A stretch of 21,431 bases of DNA. Source: Rhodospirillales bacterium. Its GTDB lineage: Bacteria > Pseudomonadota > Alphaproteobacteria > Micavibrionales > UBA2020. Under the pieces are notes generated by a model, which ran no database searches, was not told the origin of the DNA, and worked only from the letters and a program-made list of their open reading frames with translations. The DNA is taken from positions 1 through 21,431 of the forward strand of contig JAHFPI010000009.1 in the NCBI GenBank assembly GCA_023266795.1. The letters run 5' to 3'. Shown here one piece after another: positions 1 through 7,465 of this stretch. The position numbers and the translations under genes were made by a program. Position 1 is the first letter of the stretch. The number at the start of each line of letters is the position of its first letter.

Positions 1-850
1 CCGGCAGTGGCGTTTGCCAGAGGGCGTTGCCGGATTTTGCATCCAGCGCATAAAAAACACTTTCATGTTTCTGCTCGTCCGGCTGTGCGGCAATGTATAC
101 CGCGCCATTCACTAAAAGCGGCGTGGAATCCATATGGCCTATTTCCTTGTGCCACAGTACATCGCCGTTGCCTGTGTCCAGAGCCCAAAGGCCGCCGGGC
201 CCGGTGCCTGTCCACATTTTTTTACCGTTCTCCTCAAAAGCTGCCGGAGATTCAATATGCCCCAGAAATTGCCGCTGCCACAGGGCTTTTCCTTCCGGCA
301 GGGCTATTGCCGTCAGCATTGAAGCCTTTAAATGGTGAAGCCCTTCTCCCGCATAAGCAACATTACCCTGTGCGCGCAGTGCGGCTATCGGCCCCTGCTG
401 CGATAGAACCCACATAATTTTACCCGTATCCAGTGCATGCGCTTCCACCTCTCCTGTATACATGCCCAGAATAAGGAGACCATTTGAAACAACCGGCGCG
501 GCCAGTATCTGATGCGTCACCGCGACCGACCACAAATCCGTGAATTTATCGAGAGATGTAGCCGGTGCGGCAGATGTTCCCGCCTGAAGAACCTTGGTTA
601 CAGGCAGCAGCGCAGCAGGAGTGTGTTTTGAGCCGTCTTTCCGCACCGCTTTATCCGGCAATGCCGCATAAAATATCACGCCCGCCGCAACGAGGCACAA
701 GATGCCGAAGGCCGCTATTTTGCGGTGCTGCACTGAAAATCCCACCGTGCCCGCAAGCGCCCCCACAGCCGTCAGCAGCCAGGGGACGACTTCCATCAGC
801 GGCAAAAAAGCCGGAAAGAAGTACAGGCGATTACGCAACATTTTGCTCAT
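1..850 (-). CDS. Membrane-anchored PQQ-type beta-propeller protein (3' end cut off by window)
   Basis: An open frame starts with ATG at 850 and runs without a stop to the left edge, giving 283 visible residues. The N-terminus has two hydrophobic segments, about residues 9-40 and 44-64, followed by a linker and then propeller-like repeats. Four blades of the PQQ_2 type are visible, each with a pattern like ALDTGxxxW: residues 135-147, 179-191, 221-233 and 266-278. The layout resembles the membrane domain plus propeller of quinoprotein dehydrogenases, but no cofactor ligands or catalytic residues can be assigned in the visible part, so a non-enzymatic propeller of the BamB/PQQ-like type is equally possible. 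The start is supported by GGAG about 8 bases upstream. It follows the membrane protein at 867-1445 by 16 bases, so the two are probably co-transcribed. Confidence 0.8.
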   Translation of the reverse strand, partial: MSKMLRNRLYFFPAFLPLMEVVPWLLTAVGALAGTVGFSVQHRKIAAFGILCLVAAGVIFYAALPDKAVRKDGSKHTPAALLPVTKVLQAGTSAAPATSLDKFTDLWSVAVTHQILAAPVVSNGLLILGMYTGEVEAHALDTGKIMWVLSQQGPIAALRAQGNVAYAGEGLHHLKASMLTAIALPEGKALWQRQFLGHIESPAAFEENGKKMWTGTGPGGLWALDTGNGDVLWHKEIGHMDSTPLLVNGAVYIAAQPDEQKHESVFYALDAKSGNALWQTPLP

Positions 851-866
851 AAGCCGTTCTCCACAA

Positions 867-1445
867 TCACCATGGTATCGGAATATTCTGTATTGAATAG
901 ATAAAATGCCACAATTCCTGATTGACAAAAAGCGTCGCAATCGCGACGACGCCCGCCAGCTGCCAGTTGAGACTGAAGGCGCGCCAGGCTATGCAGGCCG
1001 TCACAACATAGGAATAACAGGAAACCAGCACGAATATCCTGTCCATTTCCTCCCGCCCGACAATGCCGGACGCCGCCGCAATCATAAAGGGAACGGTCAC
1101 AATGAAAAGAGCCACAGAGGCCCAGTTACCGGCGGAAAAAAACAGCCAGAATTTATCCCCCCTGTCTAGCAGTCTGGAAAGCCCCATCACCAGAGCATTT
1201 GAAAAAATGAACGACAGGATAAACTGTGCCGTTATTGTGGCCGCAATCTGCGGGTATTCGTATCCAACTTCCATGCCCTTGGGCGGGTAAAGGTAACTAA
1301 AGGCAAGACTACAGGGAAAAAGCGCCAGCGGCAGGATAACTGACACCAAGGCTTCTTTTTTTGTGCCGGAAAATTTTTTAATGCCGCGCCCGAACAGTAA
1401 CAGCAGGTCAAATCCGCCGGTGATCTTGTTTTTAAAATCAAGCAT
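867..1445 (-). CDS. Multi-pass inner-membrane protein of unknown function
   Basis: This is a 192-residue protein with about five hydrophobic segments (EALVSVILPL onward, ITAQFILSFIF, FSAGNWASVALFIV, RIFVLVSCYSYVV, and WQLAGVVAIATLF), separated by short charged loops. The general look is like Yip1/YIPF-type small membrane proteins, but I cannot name a family. The frame is open up to an ATG at 1505 that overlaps the stop of the VWA gene as TAATG. I prefer the ATG at 1445, because AAGGGGG lies 6 bases upstream and the segment between 1445 and 1505 is a terminator hairpin. The PQQ propeller gene follows 16 bases downstream and the two proteins may work together in the membrane; that is inference from position only. 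Confidence 0.7.
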   Translation of the reverse strand: MLDFKNKITGGFDLLLLFGRGIKKFSGTKKEALVSVILPLALFPCSLAFSYLYPPKGMEVGYEYPQIAATITAQFILSFIFSNALVMGLSRLLDRGDKFWLFFSAGNWASVALFIVTVPFMIAAASGIVGREEMDRIFVLVSCYSYVVTACIAWRAFSLNWQLAGVVAIATLFVNQELWHFIYSIQNIPIPW

Positions 1446-1458
1446 GTCCGCCCCCTTA

Positions 1459-1494
1459 AAAAGCAGGCGGGCCGGAAGGGAATTCCGGCCCGCC
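1459..1494 (-). terminator. Intrinsic terminator after the VWA gene
   Basis: On the minus strand, 10 bases after the VWA stop codon, a perfect 12-base-pair GC-rich stem occurs (plus-strand arms 1466-1477 and 1483-1494, loop of 5). It is followed by TGCTTTTTAA, the U-tract of a rho-independent terminator. The Shine-Dalgarno sequence of the next gene starts right after the U-tract, so some read-through or a separate promoter must supply that gene. Confidence 0.8.
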
Positions 1495-1504
1495 GCACTG
1501 TTCA

Positions 1505-3640
1505 TTATTTCTGCGGTTGCAGGGTTGCTGCGGATTTTGCCAGCCGCACCAGACTGACGAATTCCGCGCGATAGCCGAATTCGTCCTTGCCCCGGGCATT
1601 GTTGCCTATGTCGATCACCCTATCATAGGTCATGCTACCGGCATATTTGCTGCCTTTGAGCAGCTGACCAAAGCCTGCAACTGCCGAAGCAAACCGCACA
1701 TCGTCCGAAGCGTTGTCGAATTTTACATCATCGTTCGGCGTGATGGGACGGGTCATGAGCTTGCTGGTATCGCCATTCGGCTCTTTATAGCGGATTTTAA
1801 GGAAGGCATATTCGCCATCAGCCTGCGGTTTTACTTCAGCCTTTTCTTTTGTGGCCGCGTAGCGCAGGTCATCCACCGCTTTCGCGCCGCCAGTCGGCGT
1901 GATTTCATAGATGGCCGTGACGGCATGGCCGGCGCCGACTTCGCCCGCGTCGACCTTATCATTGTTAAAGTCCTCGCGGTTGAGATGGCGGGTTTCATAG
2001 CCGATCAGGCGGTATTCACTGACCATGGCCGGATTGAACTCGACCTGTATTTTCACGTCTTTGGCGATTGTAAAGAGCGTTGAGCTTGCTTCCTTCACCA
2101 GCACCTTGCGGGCCTCGCTCAGGTTGTCGATATAGGCCGCGTTGCCGTTGCCGTTTTGCGCCAAGGTCTGCATCATCTGGTCGTTATAGTTGCCCTGACC
2201 GAAACCGAGAACGGAAAGAGAAATGCCCTCATCGCGCTTCCTTTCAACGAAGTCTTTTAATTCCTTGGGGTTGGTAATGCCGACGTTGAAATCACCATCG
2301 GTCGCAAGAATGATGCGGTTGTTGCCGTCTTTGATCAGCGCCTGCTCCGCAAGGCTATAGGCCTGACGGATGCCCTCGGCGCCGGCGGTGGAGCCTCCTG
2401 CATGCAGCTGTTCCAGCGCATTAATGATTTTTTGTTTGTCGCCCGCTTTGGTCGGCTCCAGAACGGTGCCGGCCGAGCCCGCATAAACGACGATCCCGAC
2501 CGTGTCGTCCGGCGAGAGGCTGTCGAGCATCAGCTTAAATGAATTGATCAGCAGCGGCAGCTTGTCCGGACTATTCATAGAGCCGGAAGTGTCGATCAGG
2601 AACACCAGATTCGATCTGGGTTTCGTATCGATATCATAACCCTTGATGCCTACGTGGATGATTTTGTCGCCCTGCTTCCACGGCGCGTCATAAACCGCAA
2701 TCGTCGGCTGGAACGGATCGGCGCCTTTTTCGGGGAGCGCATAGTTATAATCGAAATAATTGACCATTTCCTCGATCCGGACGGCGTCTTTCTGCGGCAA
2801 CACGCCGCTATTCAGCTGACGGCGCATGAAGCTGTAGGACGATGTGTCGACATCGATGGAAAAAGTCGACACAGGCTCCGCCGCGACGGACTTCACGTTG
2901 TTCTCTTCAACATCCTGAAACTTGTCACGGCCTTCGTCTTTATAGTATTGCGGCTGGATGCTGTCAGCAGGCTGTAAATTGTAAAGCGTTGCGGAAAAAT
3001 TCATGGAGGCAGGGGGGGTAGCAACAGCGCCGGCAACCACATTGGAGGCCGGAGCCTGCACTCTCTGCGCCATTTCTGCGGATTTCAGGCGGTCGCTGTC
3101 TTTTGCCACCTTTCCTTCCACAAGCATGTCAGCCCTTGGTGTTGCAGGCATCCGGGATGCCTCTGCGCCCTCTTCCTTGGCGGTGGCAATCGGTATCGGC
3201 AAAGCGCTGCTCCCTGATTGTGCGACATATTCAGCGCGCCGTTTATTGTCCTCTTCCAAGGTCTTCCTGTAAGCTGGCTGTGCCTGCATCTGCGCCATCT
3301 GCGCAGCTCTGATGATGGATGTCTCCCGATCAATAGTCCCGCTCCCGCGACCGCTCTGCGTAACTGCATACGAAAGAAAGACGCCCGTTAAGGCGATGAC
3401 CGAGACGGCAGCCATGAGTCCTGATAAAACACGTTTGTTTGGCATGAGATTTCTCCTGACATTGTTGAATAGGTTGTTGATGCCAGTAAGACGATCTGCG
3501 TTTGCAACTCCTTGGGTCTTTTTTTGCATTTTTTGGTCATACGCCATCATGGCTCCATTAAGTGCCTGATTTTTAGAGGTTTCTTCGGGTTCGGGAGCAT
3601 GCAGATGCGCCAGCATATCCTTCAGTTTTTGCTCATCCAT
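1505..3640 (-). CDS. YfbK-like von Willebrand factor A domain membrane protein
   Basis: This 711-residue protein has the order typical of YfbK-type VWA proteins. A short N-terminal cytoplasmic segment (1-69) is followed by one transmembrane helix (about 70-93), a low-complexity linker, the vWF_A N-terminal domain (about 255-300, STFSIDVDTSSYSF), the VWA domain with its metal site (DTSGS 350-354, a Thr in GGSTAG near 416-420, ATDGD 446-450), and a C-terminal DUF3520-like part. It should bind a divalent metal and protein partners on the outer face of the inner membrane. The frame could extend to 3697, but ATG 3640 has AAAGGGGGG upstream and overlaps the sigma factor stop as ATGGATGA, so translation is coupled. 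With its short cytoplasmic tail and single helix it has the layout of a membrane anti-sigma factor; that role is inferred, not shown. Confidence 0.92.
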   Translation of the reverse strand: MDEQKLKDMLAHLHAPEPEETSKNQALNGAMMAYDQKMQKKTQGVANADRLTGINNLFNNVRRNLMPNKRVLSGLMAAVSVIALTGVFLSYAVTQSGRGSGTIDRETSIIRAAQMAQMQAQPAYRKTLEEDNKRRAEYVAQSGSSALPIPIATAKEEGAEASRMPATPRADMLVEGKVAKDSDRLKSAEMAQRVQAPASNVVAGAVATPPASMNFSATLYNLQPADSIQPQYYKDEGRDKFQDVEENNVKSVAAEPVSTFSIDVDTSSYSFMRRQLNSGVLPQKDAVRIEEMVNYFDYNYALPEKGADPFQPTIAVYDAPWKQGDKIIHVGIKGYDIDTKPRSNLVFLIDTSGSMNSPDKLPLLINSFKLMLDSLSPDDTVGIVVYAGSAGTVLEPTKAGDKQKIINALEQLHAGGSTAGAEGIRQAYSLAEQALIKDGNNRIILATDGDFNVGITNPKELKDFVERKRDEGISLSVLGFGQGNYNDQMMQTLAQNGNGNAAYIDNLSEARKVLVKEASSTLFTIAKDVKIQVEFNPAMVSEYRLIGYETRHLNREDFNNDKVDAGEVGAGHAVTAIYEITPTGGAKAVDDLRYAATKEKAEVKPQADGEYAFLKIRYKEPNGDTSKLMTRPITPNDDVKFDNASDDVRFASAVAGFGQLLKGSKYAGSMTYDRVIDIGNNARGKDEFGYRAEFVSLVRLAKSAATLQPQK

Positions 3641-4190
3641 GATGTTTCGCCCCCCTTTGAATATCGAGATATTCGGCAATTTTCTTGCGCGCTTCATGCA
3701 CGCGCCAGGATATGGTGCCCTCCGGACAGTCGAGGATATCCCCGGCTTCCTTGTGGCTCAGACCCTGCCAGCAAACGAGGATAACGGTTTCCTTTAATTG
3801 CTCGGGCAGTCCGGCCAGCGCCTTCAGAATATCTTTCTGTTCGAGCTTCTGTTCGGGGGACGGCTCTTCGGAGGCATAGACCACATCCTCGAACATCGGC
3901 TGCTCCCGCGTATTGCGGCGGTTTTTAGCCTTGTAATAATCCTTCGCCGTATTGAGGACAAGGCGGTAAAGCCATGTCGTGAAAGCCGACTCAAACTTGA
4001 AAGCGTCGATATGCTGCGCCAGTTTTATAGCGGCCTCCTGCGCAATATCCTCCGCATCTTCCCGCACCCCGCACCATTGCCACGCAACCTTGAACATGAA
4101 CCCGTAATGCCTTTCGACAAGCGCGGCAAAAGACCGGCGGTCCCCCGCCTGAGCCTCTCTCGCCAGCCTGTGATCATCCGGCTCTGTCAT
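3633..4190 (-). CDS. ECF-family RNA polymerase sigma factor
   Basis: This 185-residue protein has sigma-70 region 2 at about residues 21-92 (FAALVERHYGFMF, then EDAEDIAQEA and FTTWLYRLVLNTAKDYY) and region 4 at about 121-174 (LAGLPEQLKETVILV, with the helix-turn-helix HKEAGDILDCPEGTISWRVHEAR). No extra domains are present, as is normal for extracytoplasmic function sigma factors. It would direct RNA polymerase to a small set of stress or envelope promoters. Its last codons overlap the VWA gene by 8 bases, the common arrangement of an ECF sigma gene with its regulator. The start ATG at 4190 has AAGGCGG upstream. The leader at 4191-4385 is AT-rich and full of small repeats. Confidence 0.93.
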   Translation of the reverse strand: MTEPDDHRLAREAQAGDRRSFAALVERHYGFMFKVAWQWCGVREDAEDIAQEAAIKLAQHIDAFKFESAFTTWLYRLVLNTAKDYYKAKNRRNTREQPMFEDVVYASEEPSPEQKLEQKDILKALAGLPEQLKETVILVCWQGLSHKEAGDILDCPEGTISWRVHEARKKIAEYLDIQRGAKHHG

Positions 4191-4231
4191 TGCCCGCCTT
4201 TATCCCTGTACGTTTGACGATAAGCGCAGAT

Positions 4232-4262
4232 ACTTCCTTGGAAGTTTTTTCTTAAAAGAAAA
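4232..4262. repeat. Two adjoining short inverted repeats upstream of the ECF gene
   Basis: ACTTCC-TT-GGAAGT (4232-4245) is followed one base later by TTTTCTT-AA-AAGAAAA (4247-4262). Both sit 42-72 bases upstream of the sigma factor start. They could be operators or part of a promoter; the minus strand contains GGAAGT and, 12 bases on, CGTC, reminiscent of ECF promoter elements but with spacing shorter than usual. Confidence 0.4.
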
Positions 4263-4305
4263 TCAATTGTTTAGCTTAGCCAATCTAGCAAAAAGTGCTG
4301 AATAA

Positions 4306-4318
4306 ATTATAAATTATA
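4306..4318 (-). promoter_or_regulatory. Candidate -10 region(s) for the ECF sigma/VWA operon
   Basis: On the minus strand two TATAAT hexamers occur 7 bases apart (plus positions 4306-4311 and 4313-4318) in an AT-rich island upstream of the sigma gene. No good -35 hexamer lies at 16-18 bases from either, so the call rests on the -10 match and the position alone. Confidence 0.3.
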
Positions 4319-4334
4319 AACAACGACAAGCGCC

Positions 4335-4364
4335 CCGTATTTATCCGTATTTATCCGTATTTAA
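4335..4364. repeat. Three tandem 10-bp direct repeats (CCGTATTTAT)
   Basis: Three head-to-tail copies of CCGTATTTAT occupy 4335-4364, the third ending in A instead of T. They lie between the end of selD and the start of the ECF sigma gene. A 10-bp period equals about one helical turn, so identical faces of the DNA are presented to a binding protein. They may be an activator or repressor site for the sigma operon, or a simple slippage repeat. Confidence 0.7.
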
Positions 4365-4385
4365 CTTAATGCATGGCAAAACAGC

Positions 4386-5396
4386 CTATTGCAGCCGTAT
4401 CGGCTTGGCGCCACGTTCGCGGACGCTCCCGACCCTGTAGGCCGCCGGCAGCTTCCGTTCCAGGCCCGCCGCATCGGCTTCCGGCAGGGAAATCAGCAGG
4501 CCGCCGGAGGTTTGCGGGTCATAGAGAAGGTCGTCGAATTCCGAAGCTCCCTCGACGCAGGAAGCTACAAAATCCCGGTTATTGTGCAGGCCGCCGGAAA
4601 GCGCGCCGGCGCGGGCGTATTCCACAGCACCGTCCATGAACTGTACTTTTGCAACATCGATGTCGAGCGTCACCTTGCTGGCCAGCGCCATCTCCCGCGC
4701 GTGCCCGAGCAGACCGAAGCCGCTGATGTCCGTCACACCGTGGACATCAAATTCAGCCATCGCCTCGGCAGCCGCGCGGTTCAGCGTGAGCATGGAAGCA
4801 ATCGCACCGTCCACATGCGCTGCCTGCGCGATGCTGCGCTTCAACGCCGTCGCGATGACTCCCGTGCCGATTTTTTTCGTGAACAGCAGCACGTCTCCCG
4901 CCTTTGCGCCCGCATTGGGCTTGAAACGCTCCGGATGCACCAGCCCCGTGATTGCATAGCCGAACTTGATCTCCGGATCGTTGACACTGTGGCCGCCCAG
5001 AATAACGCAATCGGCTTCCTGCAGCTTGGCCGCGCCGCCTTTGAGAATCTGTTCGAGCACATCAATATCCCCCGACGCGGGCCAGGCAAGGATGGAAAGC
5101 GCGGTCACCGCCCGCCCGCCCATGGCATAAACATCGCTCACGGCGTTAGCCGCCGCAATGGCTCCGAAAGTGAACGGGTCATCGACGATGGGGGAAAAGA
5201 AATCGACCGTCTGCACCAGTGCAAGATCCGGCGTAAGGCGATATATACCGGCATCATCCGCCGTATCAAACCCGACAAGAACATTTTCATTGGACTGACG
5301 CGGCATACGCGAGAGCGCCTGATCCAGAATTTTCGGGCTCAGCTTGGAAGCGCAGCCGCCGGCCTTGGTTTGCGCGGTGAGTTTGGGGGTGGTCAT
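4386..5396 (-). CDS. selD: Selenide, water dikinase (selenophosphate synthetase)
   Basis: SelD makes selenophosphate from selenide and ATP, the selenium donor for tRNA selenouridine and for selenocysteine. The 336-residue protein is close to the usual length (347 in E. coli). The N-terminal glycine-rich segment carries the catalytic Cys15 and Lys18 (GGCASKLSPK), encoded by TGC, so it is the Cys and not the selenocysteine form; the second cysteine seen in E. coli (C-G-C-K) is Ser17 here. Family motifs follow: QTVDFFSPIVDDPFTFG, AANAVSDVYAMGG, GGHSVNDPE, DISGFGLLGHA and the late DPQTSGGLL. The start has AAGGAG 7 bases upstream. It lies 27 bases behind selU, so the two form a selenium operon for tRNA modification. 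SelA/SelB are not in the window. Confidence 0.97.
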   Translation of the reverse strand: MTTPKLTAQTKAGGCASKLSPKILDQALSRMPRQSNENVLVGFDTADDAGIYRLTPDLALVQTVDFFSPIVDDPFTFGAIAAANAVSDVYAMGGRAVTALSILAWPASGDIDVLEQILKGGAAKLQEADCVILGGHSVNDPEIKFGYAITGLVHPERFKPNAGAKAGDVLLFTKKIGTGVIATALKRSIAQAAHVDGAIASMLTLNRAAAEAMAEFDVHGVTDISGFGLLGHAREMALASKVTLDIDVAKVQFMDGAVEYARAGALSGGLHNNRDFVASCVEGASEFDDLLYDPQTSGGLLISLPEADAAGLERKLPAAYRVGSVRERGAKPIRLQ

Positions 5397-5423
5397 TTCA
5401 GCTCTCCTTATATTATCGAGACA

Positions 5424-6530
5424 TTAACTCACTTGACAGCACCACGCCAGCACCTCGGCCCTGTTTCCCCTGAATACAGTGCGGTTTTTTTTCTGGGAGA
5501 GCTGATAATCGTACATGGGGTCGTAATATCCTGTCAGGAGAATTTCAATCCACTGCCGGTGCAGGGATTCATCCCCTGTCGCCTGATGGGCGCTCAGCGC
5601 GGCTTCCATCATCGCCAGAATGTCCCTATGCCGCTCGGCGCCCAGCCGTTTGCGGATGCGGTACAGGCTGTCGCGCAGGAAATCCGCGAATTTGGCAAAC
5701 CCCTCATCGCCATAGGCCGCCTGATGCTCCGCGAGCATATCCGTCACGTAGTCCTTCAGCACGGCGGAAATCCTGTTTTCGAGGCTCTCTTTCAGAATGA
5801 CGGCAGGCCACGCGCTCATTTTGGCAAGCAGGCTCAACGGCAGGGCGCAACGGCCCACCATGCGGCTCTCATCCTCGATGAACAGCGGTTTTTCAGTGCT
5901 GTGAACCAGCTTCAGCAGCCGGACAGCGAGGGCGTTCTCGAAATCGATCTGGCCGGGCGGCGGGGTTATTCTCCTGCCAAAACTTGAACCGCGATGGCGC
6001 GCGAGGCCTTCCAGATCAACCGCATGGGGCAGCTGATGGATAAGGGTTGTTTTGCCGGTGCCGGTGCGCCCGCTGATGATGATGAAATCCCGCTGCCGGA
6101 CGATATCGTCCAGCGCCCCGATCAGGAAACGCCGCATCGCCTTGTAGCCGCCTTTGACAAGCGGATAACGGATATCGGCGTCTTTCAGCCATTCCTGCAC
6201 GACATGGGAGCGCATCCCGCCCCTGAAACAAAAGAGGTAGCCTGCGGGGTTCTGTTGCGCGAAGGCCTGCCATTGCCGGAGGCGTTCGGCCTTGACGTCG
6301 CCGCCGACCAGCTGATGCCCGAGTCTGATCGCGGCTTCCTGACCTTCTTCTTTATAAACTATGCCAACGGCCTGACGTTCGTCATCGTTCAGCAGAGGGA
6401 GATTGACGGCCAAAGGAAACGACCCCCGCGCAAATTCCACAGGCGCCCGCACATCCAGCATCGGAACATCATTCAAAAACAAATGAAGAAAATCATCCGT
6501 GTCACTTCTGGTTTTGCGTTCAGAGAGCAT
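5424..6530 (-). CDS. selU: tRNA 2-selenouridine synthase
   Basis: SelU (also MnmH, YbbB) replaces sulfur by selenium in 2-thiouridine at the wobble position of certain tRNAs, through a geranylated intermediate, using selenophosphate from SelD. An N-terminal rhodanese domain starts with DVPMLDVRAPVEF and carries the active-site Cys101 in FCFRGGMRS; a P-loop ATPase-like domain follows with the Walker A motif GRTGTGKT (Lys160). I chose ATG 6530 (368 residues), because MLSERKT matches the start of E. coli YbbB (MQERHT, 364 residues) and GTGGGG lies just upstream; an in-frame ATG at 6548 would add six residues. The selD gene follows by 27 bases. Confidence 0.95.
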   Translation of the reverse strand: MLSERKTRSDTDDFLHLFLNDVPMLDVRAPVEFARGSFPLAVNLPLLNDDERQAVGIVYKEEGQEAAIRLGHQLVGGDVKAERLRQWQAFAQQNPAGYLFCFRGGMRSHVVQEWLKDADIRYPLVKGGYKAMRRFLIGALDDIVRQRDFIIISGRTGTGKTTLIHQLPHAVDLEGLARHRGSSFGRRITPPPGQIDFENALAVRLLKLVHSTEKPLFIEDESRMVGRCALPLSLLAKMSAWPAVILKESLENRISAVLKDYVTDMLAEHQAAYGDEGFAKFADFLRDSLYRIRKRLGAERHRDILAMMEAALSAHQATGDESLHRQWIEILLTGYYDPMYDYQLSQKKNRTVFRGNRAEVLAWCCQVS

Positions 6531-6594
6531 GACCCCACAATTTCTCATAAAATACTCGTTTAGTTTTAAAACAGAAGATAGCGCAATTCCGGAT

Positions 6595-6625
6595 AGATAA
6601 ACAGTTGTCTAAAAAAAGTTTATCT
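6595..6625. promoter_or_regulatory. Inverted repeat between selU and the small plus-strand gene
   Basis: AGATAAAC (6595-6602) and GTTTATCT (6618-6625) are perfect 8-base inverted arms 15 bases apart; ACAGTT (6601-6606) and AACTGT (6629-6634) form a second overlapping pair. The site is in the 136-base region between two divergently transcribed genes and could be an operator for either. No clear promoter hexamers could be fixed. Confidence 0.4.
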
Positions 6626-6666
6626 GTAAACTGTCTGCATAACCATTCATTCATAAAAGAATCATC

Positions 6667-6909
6667 ATGACAGCATTAACAACACAGCAAGTCTTGGAAA
6701 ATATTTACGCTTCCCTTCAGAATGACAATGAAGACATAGATGGCCACATCCGGCAGCTGAAAGACGCTATGTCAGCGAGTGGTCAGAAAAGTGTGACGGT
6801 AGAATCTTCCCGCCTTGTGCAGAATAACCGGCAGGGGCGCAAATTGATGCAATCCTACTTCAAAAAGCGCGGAGTCATTGTGATGTTTTCGAAGGATACG
6901 GCTGAGTAA
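6667..6909 (+). CDS. Small hypothetical protein (80 aa)
   Basis: This is an 80-residue soluble protein without signal peptide or membrane segment. The N-terminal half is acidic and predicted helical (TTQQVLENIYASLQNDNEDIDG); the C-terminal half is basic (SSRLVQNNRQGRKLMQSYFKKRG) and ends in a short hydrophobic strand (VIVMF). I do not recognise the family. It looks real because it fills the gap between two good genes with no competing frame, its composition is protein-like, and its stop lies only 12 bases from the convergent ECF gene. No strong ribosome-binding site precedes ATG 6667 (only AAAAGA). Base composition is somewhat more AT-rich than its neighbours. The charge pattern would suit a small nucleic-acid- or protein-binding regulator, but that is speculation. 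Confidence 0.65.
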   Translation: MTALTTQQVLENIYASLQNDNEDIDGHIRQLKDAMSASGQKSVTVESSRLVQNNRQGRKLMQSYFKKRGVIVMFSKDTAE

Positions 6910-6921
6910 TATTATTTTTCT

Positions 6922-7458
6922 TTACGCTGCGAATCTGGTCTGCGCCGGGGAAGAAGGCAGGCTTACGGGGATTGTGTACGGGACCGGAGCCAGTACGTTT
7001 TGCAGATGATTGCGCGCACGGGACAGGCGGGAGCGGACGGTGCCGACGGGTATATGCAACGCTTTAGCAGCACTTTCGTAACTCATCCCATGAACAGCGA
7101 CAAGCATCAGGGCTTCGCGGTGCTCGGGACTCAAACGCTCCATCCCCTCTCCTACCGCAATGAGATCAACATGCGCCTCCTGAGTCGGCCCTACGGACAT
7201 CCGGTCGATATAATGCGCCGGGTCGTACTGCGTATCGAACCGCTTCTTATGGCGGTATCCGGTAACGAAGAGATTGAACATTATTTTTGATGTCCAGCTG
7301 AAAAGGTTGGTGCCGTCGTGAAAATGCTGTTTCTTTTCAAGGGCGCGCAGCAGGGTGGACTGCAGAAGATCTTCTGCATTGTGCGTGTTTTTTGTCAGGC
7401 GCAGCGCAAACTTGCGCAGCTTGCCCATTTCATCAATAAGCGCTTCCTGCTGAAACAT
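6922..7458 (-). CDS. ECF sigma factor, EcfG-like
   Basis: This 178-residue protein has region 2 at about residues 10-73 (LRKFALRLTKNTHNAEDLLQ, then LFSWTSKIMFNLFVTGYRHKK) and region 4 at about 103-155 (LSPEHREALMLVAVHGMSYE, with the helix-turn-helix SAAKALHIPVGTVRSRLSRAR). Region 4 and the LRKFA start resemble the alphaproteobacterial general-stress sigma EcfG and its paralogues, but no NepR or PhyR gene is adjacent. The C-terminal 20 residues are Pro/Ser-rich and outside the family core. CAGGAG lies 8 bases before ATG 7458 and is part of a long inverted repeat in the leader. It converges on the small gene at 6667-6909. Confidence 0.92.
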   Translation of the reverse strand: MFQQEALIDEMGKLRKFALRLTKNTHNAEDLLQSTLLRALEKKQHFHDGTNLFSWTSKIMFNLFVTGYRHKKRFDTQYDPAHYIDRMSVGPTQEAHVDLIAVGEGMERLSPEHREALMLVAVHGMSYESAAKALHIPVGTVRSRLSRARNHLQNVLAPVPYTIPVSLPSSPAQTRFAA

Positions 7459-7465
7459 TGTAAAA

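Noticed and set aside
1..852. Plus-strand open frames in the first 850 bases
   Set aside because: They are antisense to the continuous minus-strand PQQ-propeller frame with four W-containing blade motifs.
4389..5987. Plus-strand open frame of 532 codons
   Set aside because: It lies antisense to selD and the selU 3' half, both of which have clear family motifs; its translation is Arg/His-rich with no domain, typical of a GC-rich shadow frame.
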